From: Neptunomonas antarctica
GTDB taxonomy: Bacteria > Pseudomonadota > Gammaproteobacteria > Pseudomonadales > Balneatricaceae
Direction: 5' to 3'
Assembly: GCF_001305295.1 (NCBI RefSeq)
Contig: NZ_LJSI01000015.1
Span: 1-64,000 of the forward strand
Length of the DNA stretch: 64,000 bases
In this document: positions 53,487-64,000 of the stretch, piece after piece
Position numbering within the stretch: position 1 is the first letter of the stretch
Layout: every line of letters starts with the position of its first letter
Made by a program: the position numbers and the translations under genes
Notes under the pieces: generated by a model
Seen by the model: the letters and a program-made list of their open reading frames with translations, nothing else
Told to the model about the DNA's origin: nothing
Database searches by the model: none

Positions 53487-53912
53487 TTATTTACCGAGCT
53501 TTTTGCGAATTTGCTGCAGCGTACGGATTTGAGCCGCCGCTTCAGCCAGTTGAGTTGCAGCGCGACCGTATTCGAATTCGCTCTGCTTATCACCCATCGC
53601 TTGTTCAGCATGCTTCTGCGCTTCAAGAGCTGCCGCTTCGTCCAGATCAGCTGCATGCAATGCAGTATCTGCCAAAATGATAACCTTGCTAGGCTGAACT
53701 TCAAGGAAGCCGCCAGATACGTAGAAGATATCCTGTTCGCCGCCCTGCTTACGCATTTCTACAGGGCCTGGTTTTAGTTCCGTCAGAAGCGGAGCGTGAC
53801 CTGGGTAGATACCCAGATCACCCAGGCTACCTGTTACTGATACGAACTCGATCAAACCAGAGAAGATCTCTTCTTCAGCACTTACGATATCGCAATGAAC
53901 AGTCATAGCCAT
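53487..53912 (-). CDS. atpC: ATP synthase epsilon subunit
   Basis: Regulatory stalk subunit of F1 that can inhibit ATP hydrolysis. The 141 residues have the beta-sandwich ([42 protein letters not shown]) and a C-terminal helical hairpin rich in Ala, Gln and Arg. Last gene of the operon, 33 bases after atpD, before the shared terminator. Confidence 0.96.
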   Translation of the reverse strand: MAMTVHCDIVSAEEEIFSGLIEFVSVTGSLGDLGIYPGHAPLLTELKPGPVEMRKQGGEQDIFYVSGGFLEVQPSKVIILADTALHAADLDEAAALEAQKHAEQAMGDKQSEFEYGRAATQLAEAAAQIRTLQQIRKKLGK

Positions 53913-53945
53913 GTTGTGTTCCTTCTAAAGGTTTACCAAAAACAA

Positions 53946-56223
<2,278 letters not shown>

Positions 56224-56292
56224 AGTTCCGCCTATATAACCTTAACTCAGTAAAGGCCTGCAATTATATGCAGGCCACCACTCATAGAGTGC

Positions 56293-57837
56293 TTACCAAG
56301 TCTGAGTTGACTTGAACTTATCAATACCCGCTTTGAACTTCGCAGCAATTTCATCGCTGTAACTACCGCTCTTATTGATATCATCCATCAGATCAGCGTA
56401 TTCGCTGCCGAAGAAAGAGATCAGAGCAGATTCAAAGCTGCCGATTTTGTTAATTTCAACGTCTTTCAGGAAACCTTCGTTTGCAGCGAACAGACTTAAG
56501 CCCATTTCAGCTACAGACATTGGTGAATACTGTTTCTGCTTCATTAGTTCAGTTACAGCCTGACCGTGTTCCAACTGAGCACGAGTTACATCATCAAGAT
56601 CTGATGCAAACTGCGCAAATGCAGCCAATTCACGATACTGAGCCAAAGCCAAACGAACACCACCACCCAACTTCTTGATGATCTTAGTCTGCGCTGCACC
56701 ACCTACACGGGATACAGACAAACCAGCGTTGATCGCCGGACGTACACCTGCGTTAAACAGGCTGCTTTCCAGGAAGATCTGACCATCAGTAATGGAAATA
56801 ACGTTGGTTGGTATGAAAGCTGAAACATCACCACCCTGAGTTTCGATGACAGGCAATGCAGTCAAAGAACCTGTTTTGCCTTTAACTTCACCGTTAGTAA
56901 ACTTTTCTACGTAGTCCGCGTTTACACGAGCAGAACGCTCAAGTAGACGAGAATGCAAATAGAATACGTCACCAGGATAAGCTTCACGACCTGGCGGACG
57001 ACGTAACAACAATGAAATCTGACGGTATGCCCATGCCTGTTTAGTCAGGTCATCGTATACGATCAGCGCATCTTCACCACGGTCACGGAAGTATTCACCC
57101 ATAGAACAACCTGAATATGGAGCCAGGAACTGCATGGGTGCAGGATCAGCAGCGCCGGCAGCAACAACAATGGTGTGAGCCATCGCGCCGTGCTCTTCCA
57201 GCTTACGTACTACGTTTGAAATAGTAGACTGCTTCTGACCGATCGCTACGTAAATACACGTAACACCGGTTCCTTTCTGGTTAATAATCGCATCGATAGC
57301 AATCGCTGTTTTACCGATCTGACGGTCACCGATGATCAGCTCACGCTGACCACGGCCTACAGGTACCATTGCATCAATTGCTTTCAAACCGGTCTGAACT
57401 GGCTGGTCAACTGATTTACGCTCAATTACACCCGGCGCTACTTTTTCAACAGCATCCGTTAATTTAGCGTCAATAGGGCCTTTTCCGTCAATAGGGTTAC
57501 CCAACGCGTCTACAACGCGGCCTCTTAGTTCCGGACCAACCGGTACTTCAAGGATACGTCCGGTACAACGGGCAGTCATGCCCTCGACCAGACTTTGGTA
57601 ATCACCTAGTACTACAGCACCAACAGAGTCACGCTCTAGGTTGAGTGCCATACCGTAAATACCGCCAGGGAATTCGATCATTTCCCCGTACATTACGTCA
57701 GCCAGGCCGTGGATCAAGATGATACCATCGGCTACGCTGACGATAGTGCCCTCATTTCGGGCTTCAGAAGACACATCCAGCTTTTCGATGCGCTTCTTGA
57801 GAATCTCGCTGATCTCAGATGGATTCAGTTGCTGCAT
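56293..57837 (-). CDS. atpA: ATP synthase alpha subunit
   Basis: Non-catalytic nucleotide-binding F1 subunit. The 514 residues start [20 protein letters not shown], have the P-loop [13 protein letters not shown], and the region [51 protein letters not shown] is the usual alpha signature. It follows atpH by 15 bases. Confidence 0.97.
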   Translation of the reverse strand: MQQLNPSEISEILKKRIEKLDVSSEARNEGTIVSVADGIILIHGLADVMYGEMIEFPGGIYGMALNLERDSVGAVVLGDYQSLVEGMTARCTGRILEVPVGPELRGRVVDALGNPIDGKGPIDAKLTDAVEKVAPGVIERKSVDQPVQTGLKAIDAMVPVGRGQRELIIGDRQIGKTAIAIDAIINQKGTGVTCIYVAIGQKQSTISNVVRKLEEHGAMAHTIVVAAGAADPAPMQFLAPYSGCSMGEYFRDRGEDALIVYDDLTKQAWAYRQISLLLRRPPGREAYPGDVFYLHSRLLERSARVNADYVEKFTNGEVKGKTGSLTALPVIETQGGDVSAFIPTNVISITDGQIFLESSLFNAGVRPAINAGLSVSRVGGAAQTKIIKKLGGGVRLALAQYRELAAFAQFASDLDDVTRAQLEHGQAVTELMKQKQYSPMSVAEMGLSLFAANEGFLKDVEINKIGSFESALISFFGSEYADLMDDINKSGSYSDEIAAKFKAGIDKFKSTQTW

Positions 57838-57852
57838 GGTTATTCCTTATAC

Positions 57853-58389
57853 TCAGGAATTCAGTGCTTCAGCTAGTTTCGCCAAACGGGCGCGAACTGA
57901 GCCGTCGATTACCAGGTCTTGTGAACGAAGCACAACACCACCCAGGATTGATTTATCCACGGTAGATGTCAGAGTCACGTCACGACCCAGCTTAGCGCTG
58001 AGTGCCTGAGTTAATTTCTGTTGCTGTTGCTCATCCAGTTCATATGCAGTGGTCACATCGATGTCGACAGACTTCTGCAAATTCGCTTTGAGCTGCTCAA
58101 ACTGCACATTTATTTCCTGGAGTAAACCAAGACGCTGATTAACAGCGAGTAACTGAATGAAATTCTTACCTGGTTGATCCAGATAGTCCTCACAAACCGA
58201 TACTATTGCGCTAGCTTTCTGCTCACTCGTCAGCGCAGGATTACCCAGAACATTTGCCATTACACTATCATTTGCCACAGCTGCGACAGTTGATAACATT
58301 TTTGACCACTGATCTAATCCACTCTTTTCCTGAGCGAATTCGAATGCAGCTTTTGTATAGGGCCGAGCGACTGTATTGAGTTCAGCCAT
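57853..58389 (-). CDS. atpH: ATP synthase delta subunit
   Basis: Peripheral stalk subunit that joins F1 to the b dimer. The 178 residues start MAELNTVARPYTKAAFEFA, the standard delta N-terminus, and end with LGGVVLRSQDLVIDGSVRARLAKLAEAL, the conserved C-terminal strand-helix. 12 bases after atpF. Confidence 0.96.
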   Translation of the reverse strand: MAELNTVARPYTKAAFEFAQEKSGLDQWSKMLSTVAAVANDSVMANVLGNPALTSEQKASAIVSVCEDYLDQPGKNFIQLLAVNQRLGLLQEINVQFEQLKANLQKSVDIDVTTAYELDEQQQQKLTQALSAKLGRDVTLTSTVDKSILGGVVLRSQDLVIDGSVRARLAKLAEALNS

Positions 58390-58401
58390 CGTAAACCTCG
58401 C

Positions 58402-58872
58402 TTAAAGCTCCGCTGCTAGTTTATCAACTAGCTGAGCGTGGGCTGCTTGGTCAACCGATCTTTCCAGAATCTTTTCAGCACCGGCAACTACTAATGCAGC
58501 TACTTGTTTCCGAAGAGTTTCTTTCGCACGGTTAACATCCTGTTCGATCTCTGCCTGAGCGGCCGTCTTGATGCGATCTGCTTCAACACGTGCTTGCTCC
58601 TTAGCTTCGTCGACTAGCTGACTAGCCCGCTTATTAGCCTGTTCGATGATGGCGGCTGCCTGTTCCTTACTTTCACGCATATTCTCTACGGCTTTTTCTT
58701 GAGCCAGTATTAAATCGCGCTGAGCACGTTCAGCAGCGTCCAGACCTTCAGCAATCTTTTTCTTACGTTCTGCCAGGGCACCTGTAATAGGTGGCCATAC
58801 ATACTTCATGCAAAACATAACAAAGATAGCGAATGCGATGGCCTGACCAATGATGGTTAGATTGATATTCAC
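58402..58872 (-). CDS. atpF: ATP synthase b subunit
   Basis: Membrane-anchored peripheral stalk of Fo. The 156 residues begin with one membrane span ([20 protein letters not shown]), then [28 protein letters not shown], the start of a long charged helix that forms a dimeric coiled coil. Size and pattern match E. coli AtpF (156 residues). Confidence 0.96.
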   Translation of the reverse strand: MNINLTIIGQAIAFAIFVMFCMKYVWPPITGALAERKKKIAEGLDAAERAQRDLILAQEKAVENMRESKEQAAAIIEQANKRASQLVDEAKEQARVEADRIKTAAQAEIEQDVNRAKETLRKQVAALVVAGAEKILERSVDQAAHAQLVDKLAAEL

Positions 58873-58943
58873 GCCATTACCTCTCGCAGTTGATCTAAAA
58901 AGTAGTTACCCATATAAATGGGAAAGGTTTGCATCTCTACTTA

Positions 58944-59198
<255 letters not shown>

Positions 59199-59260
59199 CT
59201 AGTTAAAGTTAAAGTTAAAGTGAAATTTTGAAATCATTTTTTTTATTCAGCGATTACGAC

Positions 59261-60100
<840 letters not shown>

Positions 60101-60505
60101 TTAAAGTTTCAGGAATCGGTTATTCACTTTCATCTGTAGATACCAACCGGATATCTGAAGCAGAATAAAAGTAACAAATAAAGAAAATGGGCTCAAAGGT
60201 CGAACCAGAATAAAGACAGCGGAAAAACACACTATCGATATCGCCATTTTCCATATTTGGCCGATATACATATCTGCCAATGCCCTATTTGGCGAGCCAT
60301 TTTGCTGACTGAATAATATCCGCCACGCAAAATAACTATTAGGCAGTAAATAAATAACGCCTCCCAGCAATACTGAGTAGGCAGCTATCAGATCATAAAA
60401 TAAAAATATGACAGCCATTATCACTACCATAAGAGTCTGGATCAGAAAAATTCTGCCCACTCGCTGCCGTGTCGCCTGAATATGCTTACCTGGCTTCAGG
60501 TTCAT
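60101..60505 (-). CDS. atpI: ATP synthase subunit I
   Basis: A 134-residue, four-span membrane protein that heads the ATP synthase operon. AtpI-type proteins are thought to help assemble the c-ring. Spans are LIQTLMVVIMAVIFLFYDLI, YSVLLGGVIYLLPNSYFAW, MAISIVCFSAVFILV and FSLFVTFILLQISGWYLQM. The YLLPNSYFAWRILF segment fits the family. The operon promoter lies about 80-110 bases upstream. Confidence 0.88.
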   Translation of the reverse strand: MNLKPGKHIQATRQRVGRIFLIQTLMVVIMAVIFLFYDLIAAYSVLLGGVIYLLPNSYFAWRILFSQQNGSPNRALADMYIGQIWKMAISIVCFSAVFILVRPLSPFSLFVTFILLQISGWYLQMKVNNRFLKL

Positions 60506-60585
60506 ATATCACTTTCACGTGCAGTAAGACTCTTTTGCACTGTATTGGAGCGCATTTTGCACCATCGCATCCAAACAGCGAACCG

Positions 60586-60614
60586 ATTATATGGGGTTAA
60601 ACACTGAGACTCAA
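60586..60614 (-). promoter_or_regulatory. Sigma70-type promoter of the atp operon
   Basis: On the minus strand TTGAGT (60609-60614) and a perfect TATAAT (60586-60591) are separated by 17 bases, about 80 bases before the atpI ATG. This is the best sigma70-type match I noticed, in the right place for a high-level housekeeping operon. Confidence 0.85.
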
Positions 60615-60705
60615 CCTGATAGTAAGGGTTTTGCACTAATGTCTTAGCGTTGACCATACTTAAGACCTATAAAAATGGAAATTAATGCGTTTAAATTCAA
60701 TGAAA

Positions 60706-61590
60706 TCACTCCGCCCAGTTTTTCAGGATGTTGTCTAAAGCGTCTGGCGAGTCATAAGCAATGGTGATTTTTCCCTTCCCTTTGGTACTTTGATTAATCG
60801 ACACTTTAGCTGAAAAACGCTGTGAGAGATCGCTTGATATCTGCTCCAGCTGTGGATCCGTCTTTTTTATTTCACGAAGCGGTTTAATATTCTCGCCGGT
60901 TTGCCATTTTCTAACCAATTCTTCTGTCTGTCGAACGGACAGCGCTTTACCCACGACTTCCTGTGCTGCTGATACCTGCTGCTCTGTTTCCAATCCGAGT
61001 AAAGCCCGCGCATGACCCATTTCAAGATCGCCATATTCCAACATTTTTCTAACGTCATCCGTTAATTTCATCAGACGTAGTAAATTAGTGACAGCGGACC
61101 GGGATTTACCAACAGCATTAGCTACTTCTTGCTGCGTCAGTTCAAACTCATCTTGTAAGCGCTGCAGCGCAATGGCCTCTTCCATCGGATTAAGATCTTC
61201 ACGCTGGATGTTTTCTATCAATGCCATCGCTATTGCTGCTTCATCAGGCACATTCTTAATAACAACAGGGATTTCATCAAGTCCAGCCATCTGGGATGCT
61301 CTCCAGCGACGTTCTCCGGCAATGATTTCATAACGATCATCATCAACAGCCCGAATGATGATGGGCTGCATAACACCCTGAACACGAATAGAGTTGGCCA
61401 GATCTTCCAGTGCAGCAGGTTCCAGATCACGACGAGGCTGATAACGGCCACGTTGTATTTTATGAACAGACATCAAACGGTAACCATCACTCTCGATAAC
61501 AGCTTGCTGTGCAACAGGGCTCTCATCATCACTGTTAATGCCGGCCAACAATGCATCTAGTCCGCGACCTAAACCTCTTTTTTTCACCAT
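60706..61590 (-). CDS. parB: Chromosome partitioning protein ParB
   Basis: CTP-dependent DNA clamp that loads at parS and spreads for origin segregation. The 294 residues have the N-terminal MVKKRGLGRGLDALL motif that contacts ParA, the CTP-binding ParB/Srx box (QPIIIRAVDDDRYEIIAGERRWRAS with GERR), a helix-turn-helix (TQQEVANAVGKSRSAVTNLLRLM) and a C-terminal dimer domain. It overlaps parA by one base. I found no perfect parS in the window. Confidence 0.96.
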   Translation of the reverse strand: MVKKRGLGRGLDALLAGINSDDESPVAQQAVIESDGYRLMSVHKIQRGRYQPRRDLEPAALEDLANSIRVQGVMQPIIIRAVDDDRYEIIAGERRWRASQMAGLDEIPVVIKNVPDEAAIAMALIENIQREDLNPMEEAIALQRLQDEFELTQQEVANAVGKSRSAVTNLLRLMKLTDDVRKMLEYGDLEMGHARALLGLETEQQVSAAQEVVGKALSVRQTEELVRKWQTGENIKPLREIKKTDPQLEQISSDLSQRFSAKVSINQSTKGKGKITIAYDSPDALDNILKNWAE

Positions 61591-62399
61591 TACTCTGCTT
61601 CCTGTTGCTCGGCATCCTGAGCTTTCTTTAATTCTTGTGCGGTTTTCCTAATCAATTCACCGGCCAGTGCCAGATAAGCAACAGATCCACGTGAATTCTT
61701 ATCGTAAAACAGCACGGGTAAACCATGTGAAGGCGCTTCTGCTAAACGGACATTACGTGGAATAACAGTGCGATATACTTTATCACCGAAATAATCTACC
61801 AAGTGGTTTGAAACGTCTTTGGTCAGACTCATGCGAGGATCAAACATGGTACGCAAAATTCCTTCAATGCGAAGCGTTGGATTCAGGCGCTGATTAATTT
61901 TATCAATAGTACCAATTAATGAGCTGATCCCTTCCAGCGCATAATATTCACATTGCATGGGAATAATGACCCCCGAAGATGCCGCCAGCGCATTCACTGT
62001 GAGTAAATTCAATGAAGGAGGATTATCAATCAGTATAAAATCATAATCATCCAGAACAGGCGCCAACGCCGCTTTTAAGCGAAATTCACGTCGGGGTAGC
62101 TGCAGCAGCTCTACTTCAGCCGCTGTCAAATCTCCGTTCGAACCAATGACATCATATCCAATCTTCGGATTTTTAATGATGGCTTCTTTAGCGGATGATG
62201 TACCTATCAGCAGCTCATAAGCAGAATGCTCTAATTCATGCTTGTCGACACCGCTACCCATAGTCGCGTTGCCTTGCGGATCCAGATCAACCATTAACAC
62301 ACGCTTTTTGGTTGCCCCAAGCGAAGCAGCCAGATTCACGCAGGTAGTTGTTTTACCTACGCCACCTTTCTGATTGGTGATAGTCAGGATTTTTACCAC
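61590..62399 (-). CDS. parA: Chromosome partitioning ATPase ParA
   Basis: Walker-type ATPase that moves ParB-bound origins along the nucleoid. The 269 residues show the deviant Walker A KGGVGKTTTCVNLA, the Asp-rich DLDPQGNATMGSG, Walker B LIDNPPSLNLLTVNAL and the C-terminal DNA-contact region. Located between rsmG (2-base gap) and parB, in the order typical near oriC. Confidence 0.96.
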   Translation of the reverse strand: MVKILTITNQKGGVGKTTTCVNLAASLGATKKRVLMVDLDPQGNATMGSGVDKHELEHSAYELLIGTSSAKEAIIKNPKIGYDVIGSNGDLTAAEVELLQLPRREFRLKAALAPVLDDYDFILIDNPPSLNLLTVNALAASSGVIIPMQCEYYALEGISSLIGTIDKINQRLNPTLRIEGILRTMFDPRMSLTKDVSNHLVDYFGDKVYRTVIPRNVRLAEAPSHGLPVLFYDKNSRGSVAYLALAGELIRKTAQELKKAQDAEQQEAE

Positions 62400-62401
62400 C
62401 G

Positions 62402-63031
62402 TTATTCTCTCCCAAGAATCATTAAATGCCTTGCTCCTTGCGTACCCGGCACATTAAGAGTGTGACCGCTTTTAAGTACAAAACCTGCTGGTAGCTGCGT
62501 TAACTCTTCGTTTGGATACAAGCCTTTCATCGCCAGAAACACGCCGTCTTGGCGGCATAATTGTTGCGTCCATTTAAGCATATCAGCCATAGAAGCAAAG
62601 GCGCGCGATATTACTTCATCAAAGGGTTCATCCTGGCACTGCTCTGCGCGGCCGTTAATCACCGTCAGATTGCTTAAGCCTAATTCTATTTTAGCCTGAT
62701 TCTGGAAACGGGTTTTCTTACCATTACTGTCTAATGTAGTAACCTCCAGATCCGGACGGCAAATAGCCAGAGGAATTCCGGGTAATCCTGGTCCGCTACC
62801 CACATCAATAATTCTTGGACCTTTAACATACGGCAATAAACTGAGACTATCGAGTAAATGCCTGGAAAGCATCTCAGCAGGCTTCTTTACGGCGGTCAGG
62901 TTATAAGCTTTGTTCCATTTTACCAGTAGCTGTAGGTAAGCGATTAGCTTATCTACCTGCGAATCCGATAGGGAAAGCCCCATCTTTTCCGATTGTTGTA
63001 CCAGTAAAGCACGCAGTTGTGTCAAATCCAT
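62402..63031 (-). CDS. rsmG: 16S rRNA (guanine-527-N7)-methyltransferase RsmG
   Basis: Methylates G527 of 16S rRNA. The 209 residues have AYNLTAVKKPAEMLSRHLLDSLSLL and the SAM-binding motif IIDVGSGPGLPGIPLAICRPDLEVTTLDSNGKK. Its loss is known to cause low-level streptomycin resistance in other bacteria. Its ATG shares a base with the mnmG stop. Confidence 0.96.
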   Translation of the reverse strand: MDLTQLRALLVQQSEKMGLSLSDSQVDKLIAYLQLLVKWNKAYNLTAVKKPAEMLSRHLLDSLSLLPYVKGPRIIDVGSGPGLPGIPLAICRPDLEVTTLDSNGKKTRFQNQAKIELGLSNLTVINGRAEQCQDEPFDEVISRAFASMADMLKWTQQLCRQDGVFLAMKGLYPNEELTQLPAGFVLKSGHTLNVPGTQGARHLMILGRE

Positions 63032-64000
63032 TAACCGGTAGCCTTTTGTTGCTTTTTGATCATCTGTTGTTTTTTCAGGTGTACCAGCAGCAATGAAATA
63101 GCGGCGGGTGTCATTCCCTGAATACGGGAAGCCTGAGCTATGGAAGCAGGTAACTGCTGTTGTAATTTACTTTTTAATTCGTTCGATAGCCCACTAATAA
63201 TATCGTAATCAAAATCGGCAGGTAAAAGGGTATTTTCCTGCTGCCGTACACGCTCTATATCATCTTTCTGGCGATTAATATAACCCGCATACTTGAACTG
63301 TATTTCTACCTGCTCGGCTACCAGAAGGTCGCTGACCGCTTCACCTTTCAAACCCGCAACATCAGCATAGGTAAGTTCAGGACGTCGCAGTAGATCGGCC
63401 AGATTATACTCATGTGTCATCGGCGATGAGAGCTTGTCCTTCAGTTTTTCTTCAGCATCAGTTCCAGGCTGTATCCAGGTGCTGCTAAGACGCTGTTTTT
63501 CCTGCGTGATCGCTTCACGTTTTTTACAAAAAGCAGCCCATCGTTCGTCACTTACCAGCCCTAATTCCCGACCTTTTTCGGTTAAACGCAAATCCGCATT
63601 ATCTTCTCTGAGAATCAGGCGATATTCAGCTCTACTGGTAAACATACGGTAAGGTTCAGAAGTACCCATGGTGATTAAATCATCTACTAACACGCCAATA
63701 TAGGCTTCGTCACGACGTGGGTACCATTGCTCTTTATCAAGAGCCCTGGCTCCGGCATTAATACCGGCTAATAATCCCTGAGCTGCAGCTTCTTCGTAAC
63801 CGGTCGTGCCATTAATCTGGCCAGCAAAATAGAGGCCATTTATATGTTTTGTTTCCAGTGTGTGTTTCAAATCCTGAGGATTGAAGTAATCATACTCAAT
63901 CGCATAACCAGGACGCAGAATATGAGCGTTTTCAAAACCGATGATAGAACGAACAGCGGCTAACTGAATATCAAATGGCAGACTGGTAGAAATGCCGTTC
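63031..64000 (-). CDS. mnmG: tRNA uridine 5-carboxymethylaminomethyl modification enzyme MnmG (partial)
   Basis: With MnmE, MnmG installs the cmnm5 group on U34 of several tRNAs. Only the C-terminal roughly 323 codons are present. The frame is open to the window end, where [20 protein letters not shown] and [20 protein letters not shown] lie upstream of the first internal Met. Family features are [43 protein letters not shown] and the C-terminal helical domain with [17 protein letters not shown]. The start lies beyond the window. oriC is probably close by in that direction. Confidence 0.96.
   Translation of the reverse strand, partial: NGISTSLPFDIQLAAVRSIIGFENAHILRPGYAIEYDYFNPQDLKHTLETKHINGLYFAGQINGTTGYEEAAAQGLLAGINAGARALDKEQWYPRRDEAYIGVLVDDLITMGTSEPYRMFTSRAEYRLILREDNADLRLTEKGRELGLVSDERWAAFCKKREAITQEKQRLSSTWIQPGTDAEEKLKDKLSSPMTHEYNLADLLRRPELTYADVAGLKGEAVSDLLVAEQVEIQFKYAGYINRQKDDIERVRQQENTLLPADFDYDIISGLSNELKSKLQQQLPASIAQASRIQGMTPAAISLLLVHLKKQQMIKKQQKATG

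Noticed and set aside
60511-60526. CACGTG-centred site between parB and atpI resembling parS
   Set aside because: Only about 11 of 16 positions fit the TGTTTCACGTGAAACA consensus, and the flanking arms do not pair. A similar weak match at 61683-61698 lies inside parA. A real parS should be nearly perfect, so it is probably outside the window.

Overview
The window is a gene-dense stretch of chromosome from a gammaproteobacterium. The gene order is typical of that class: ubiB-hisI-hisE-tatABC; a diguanylate cyclase, dsbA, cytochrome c4, engB and polA together; and mnmG-rsmG-parA-parB-atpIBEFHAGDC with glmU-glmS. The last block normally lies near the replication origin. HexR, a TRAP carboxylate transporter and a Mrp Na+/H+ antiporter would suit a marine or halotolerant bacterium. 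A Methylophaga-like (Thiotrichales) host is my guess from content only. No rRNA, tRNA, CRISPR array, prophage or intact insertion sequence was seen.

Layout. 1-7.2 kb (minus): tatC-tatB-tatA, hisE, hisI, ubiB, a GGDEF cyclase, dsbA and dihaem cytochrome c4, covering envelope export, disulfide formation and respiration. 7.3-14.6 kb: engB and polA converge on a structured intergenic segment at the locus where other gammaproteobacteria encode Spot 42 or ErsA sRNA; then a DUF2782 gene, thrB and uvrD. 14.7-16.8 kb: VanZ-like protein, acyltransferase, DUF938 methyltransferase, thioesterase. 17-30 kb: the phosphate regulon pstS, pstCAB-phoU and phoB-phoR, with three Pho boxes of identical geometry, enclosing a thioredoxin-fold/receiver/GGDEF fusion, DUF1415, ubiC and ubiA. 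29.8-35 kb: cysZ, small membrane proteins, an MDR oxidoreductase, a Ras-like GTPase fused to a Roadblock domain followed by a second Roadblock protein, and a DUF416 gene. 35-41.5 kb: TRAP transporter (dctQM converging on dctP), hexR, a small basic protein and an FMN-binding glutamate-synthase-like protein.

41.6-49.3 kb: a six-gene Mrp antiporter operon (fused mrpAB, C, D, E, F, G) lies between broken genes: a ribbon-helix-helix gene with a deletion and a DJ-1/PfpI gene with a one-base frameshift on one side, and a YhcG/DUF1016 nuclease relic on the other. The relic and the full extents of the two broken genes were found by reading across frames. This is the only clearly accessory-looking part of the window.

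49.4-64 kb: glmS, glmU, a divergent TrmB-like regulator with a palindrome at its start, the complete F1Fo ATP synthase operon with a strong sigma70-type promoter, parB, parA, rsmG and the 3' part of mnmG, which runs off the window.

The best candidates for undescribed biology are the GTPase-Roadblock fusion with its Roadblock partner, the DsbA/FrnE-like-REC-GGDEF fusion beside phoU, and the possible polA-engB sRNA.
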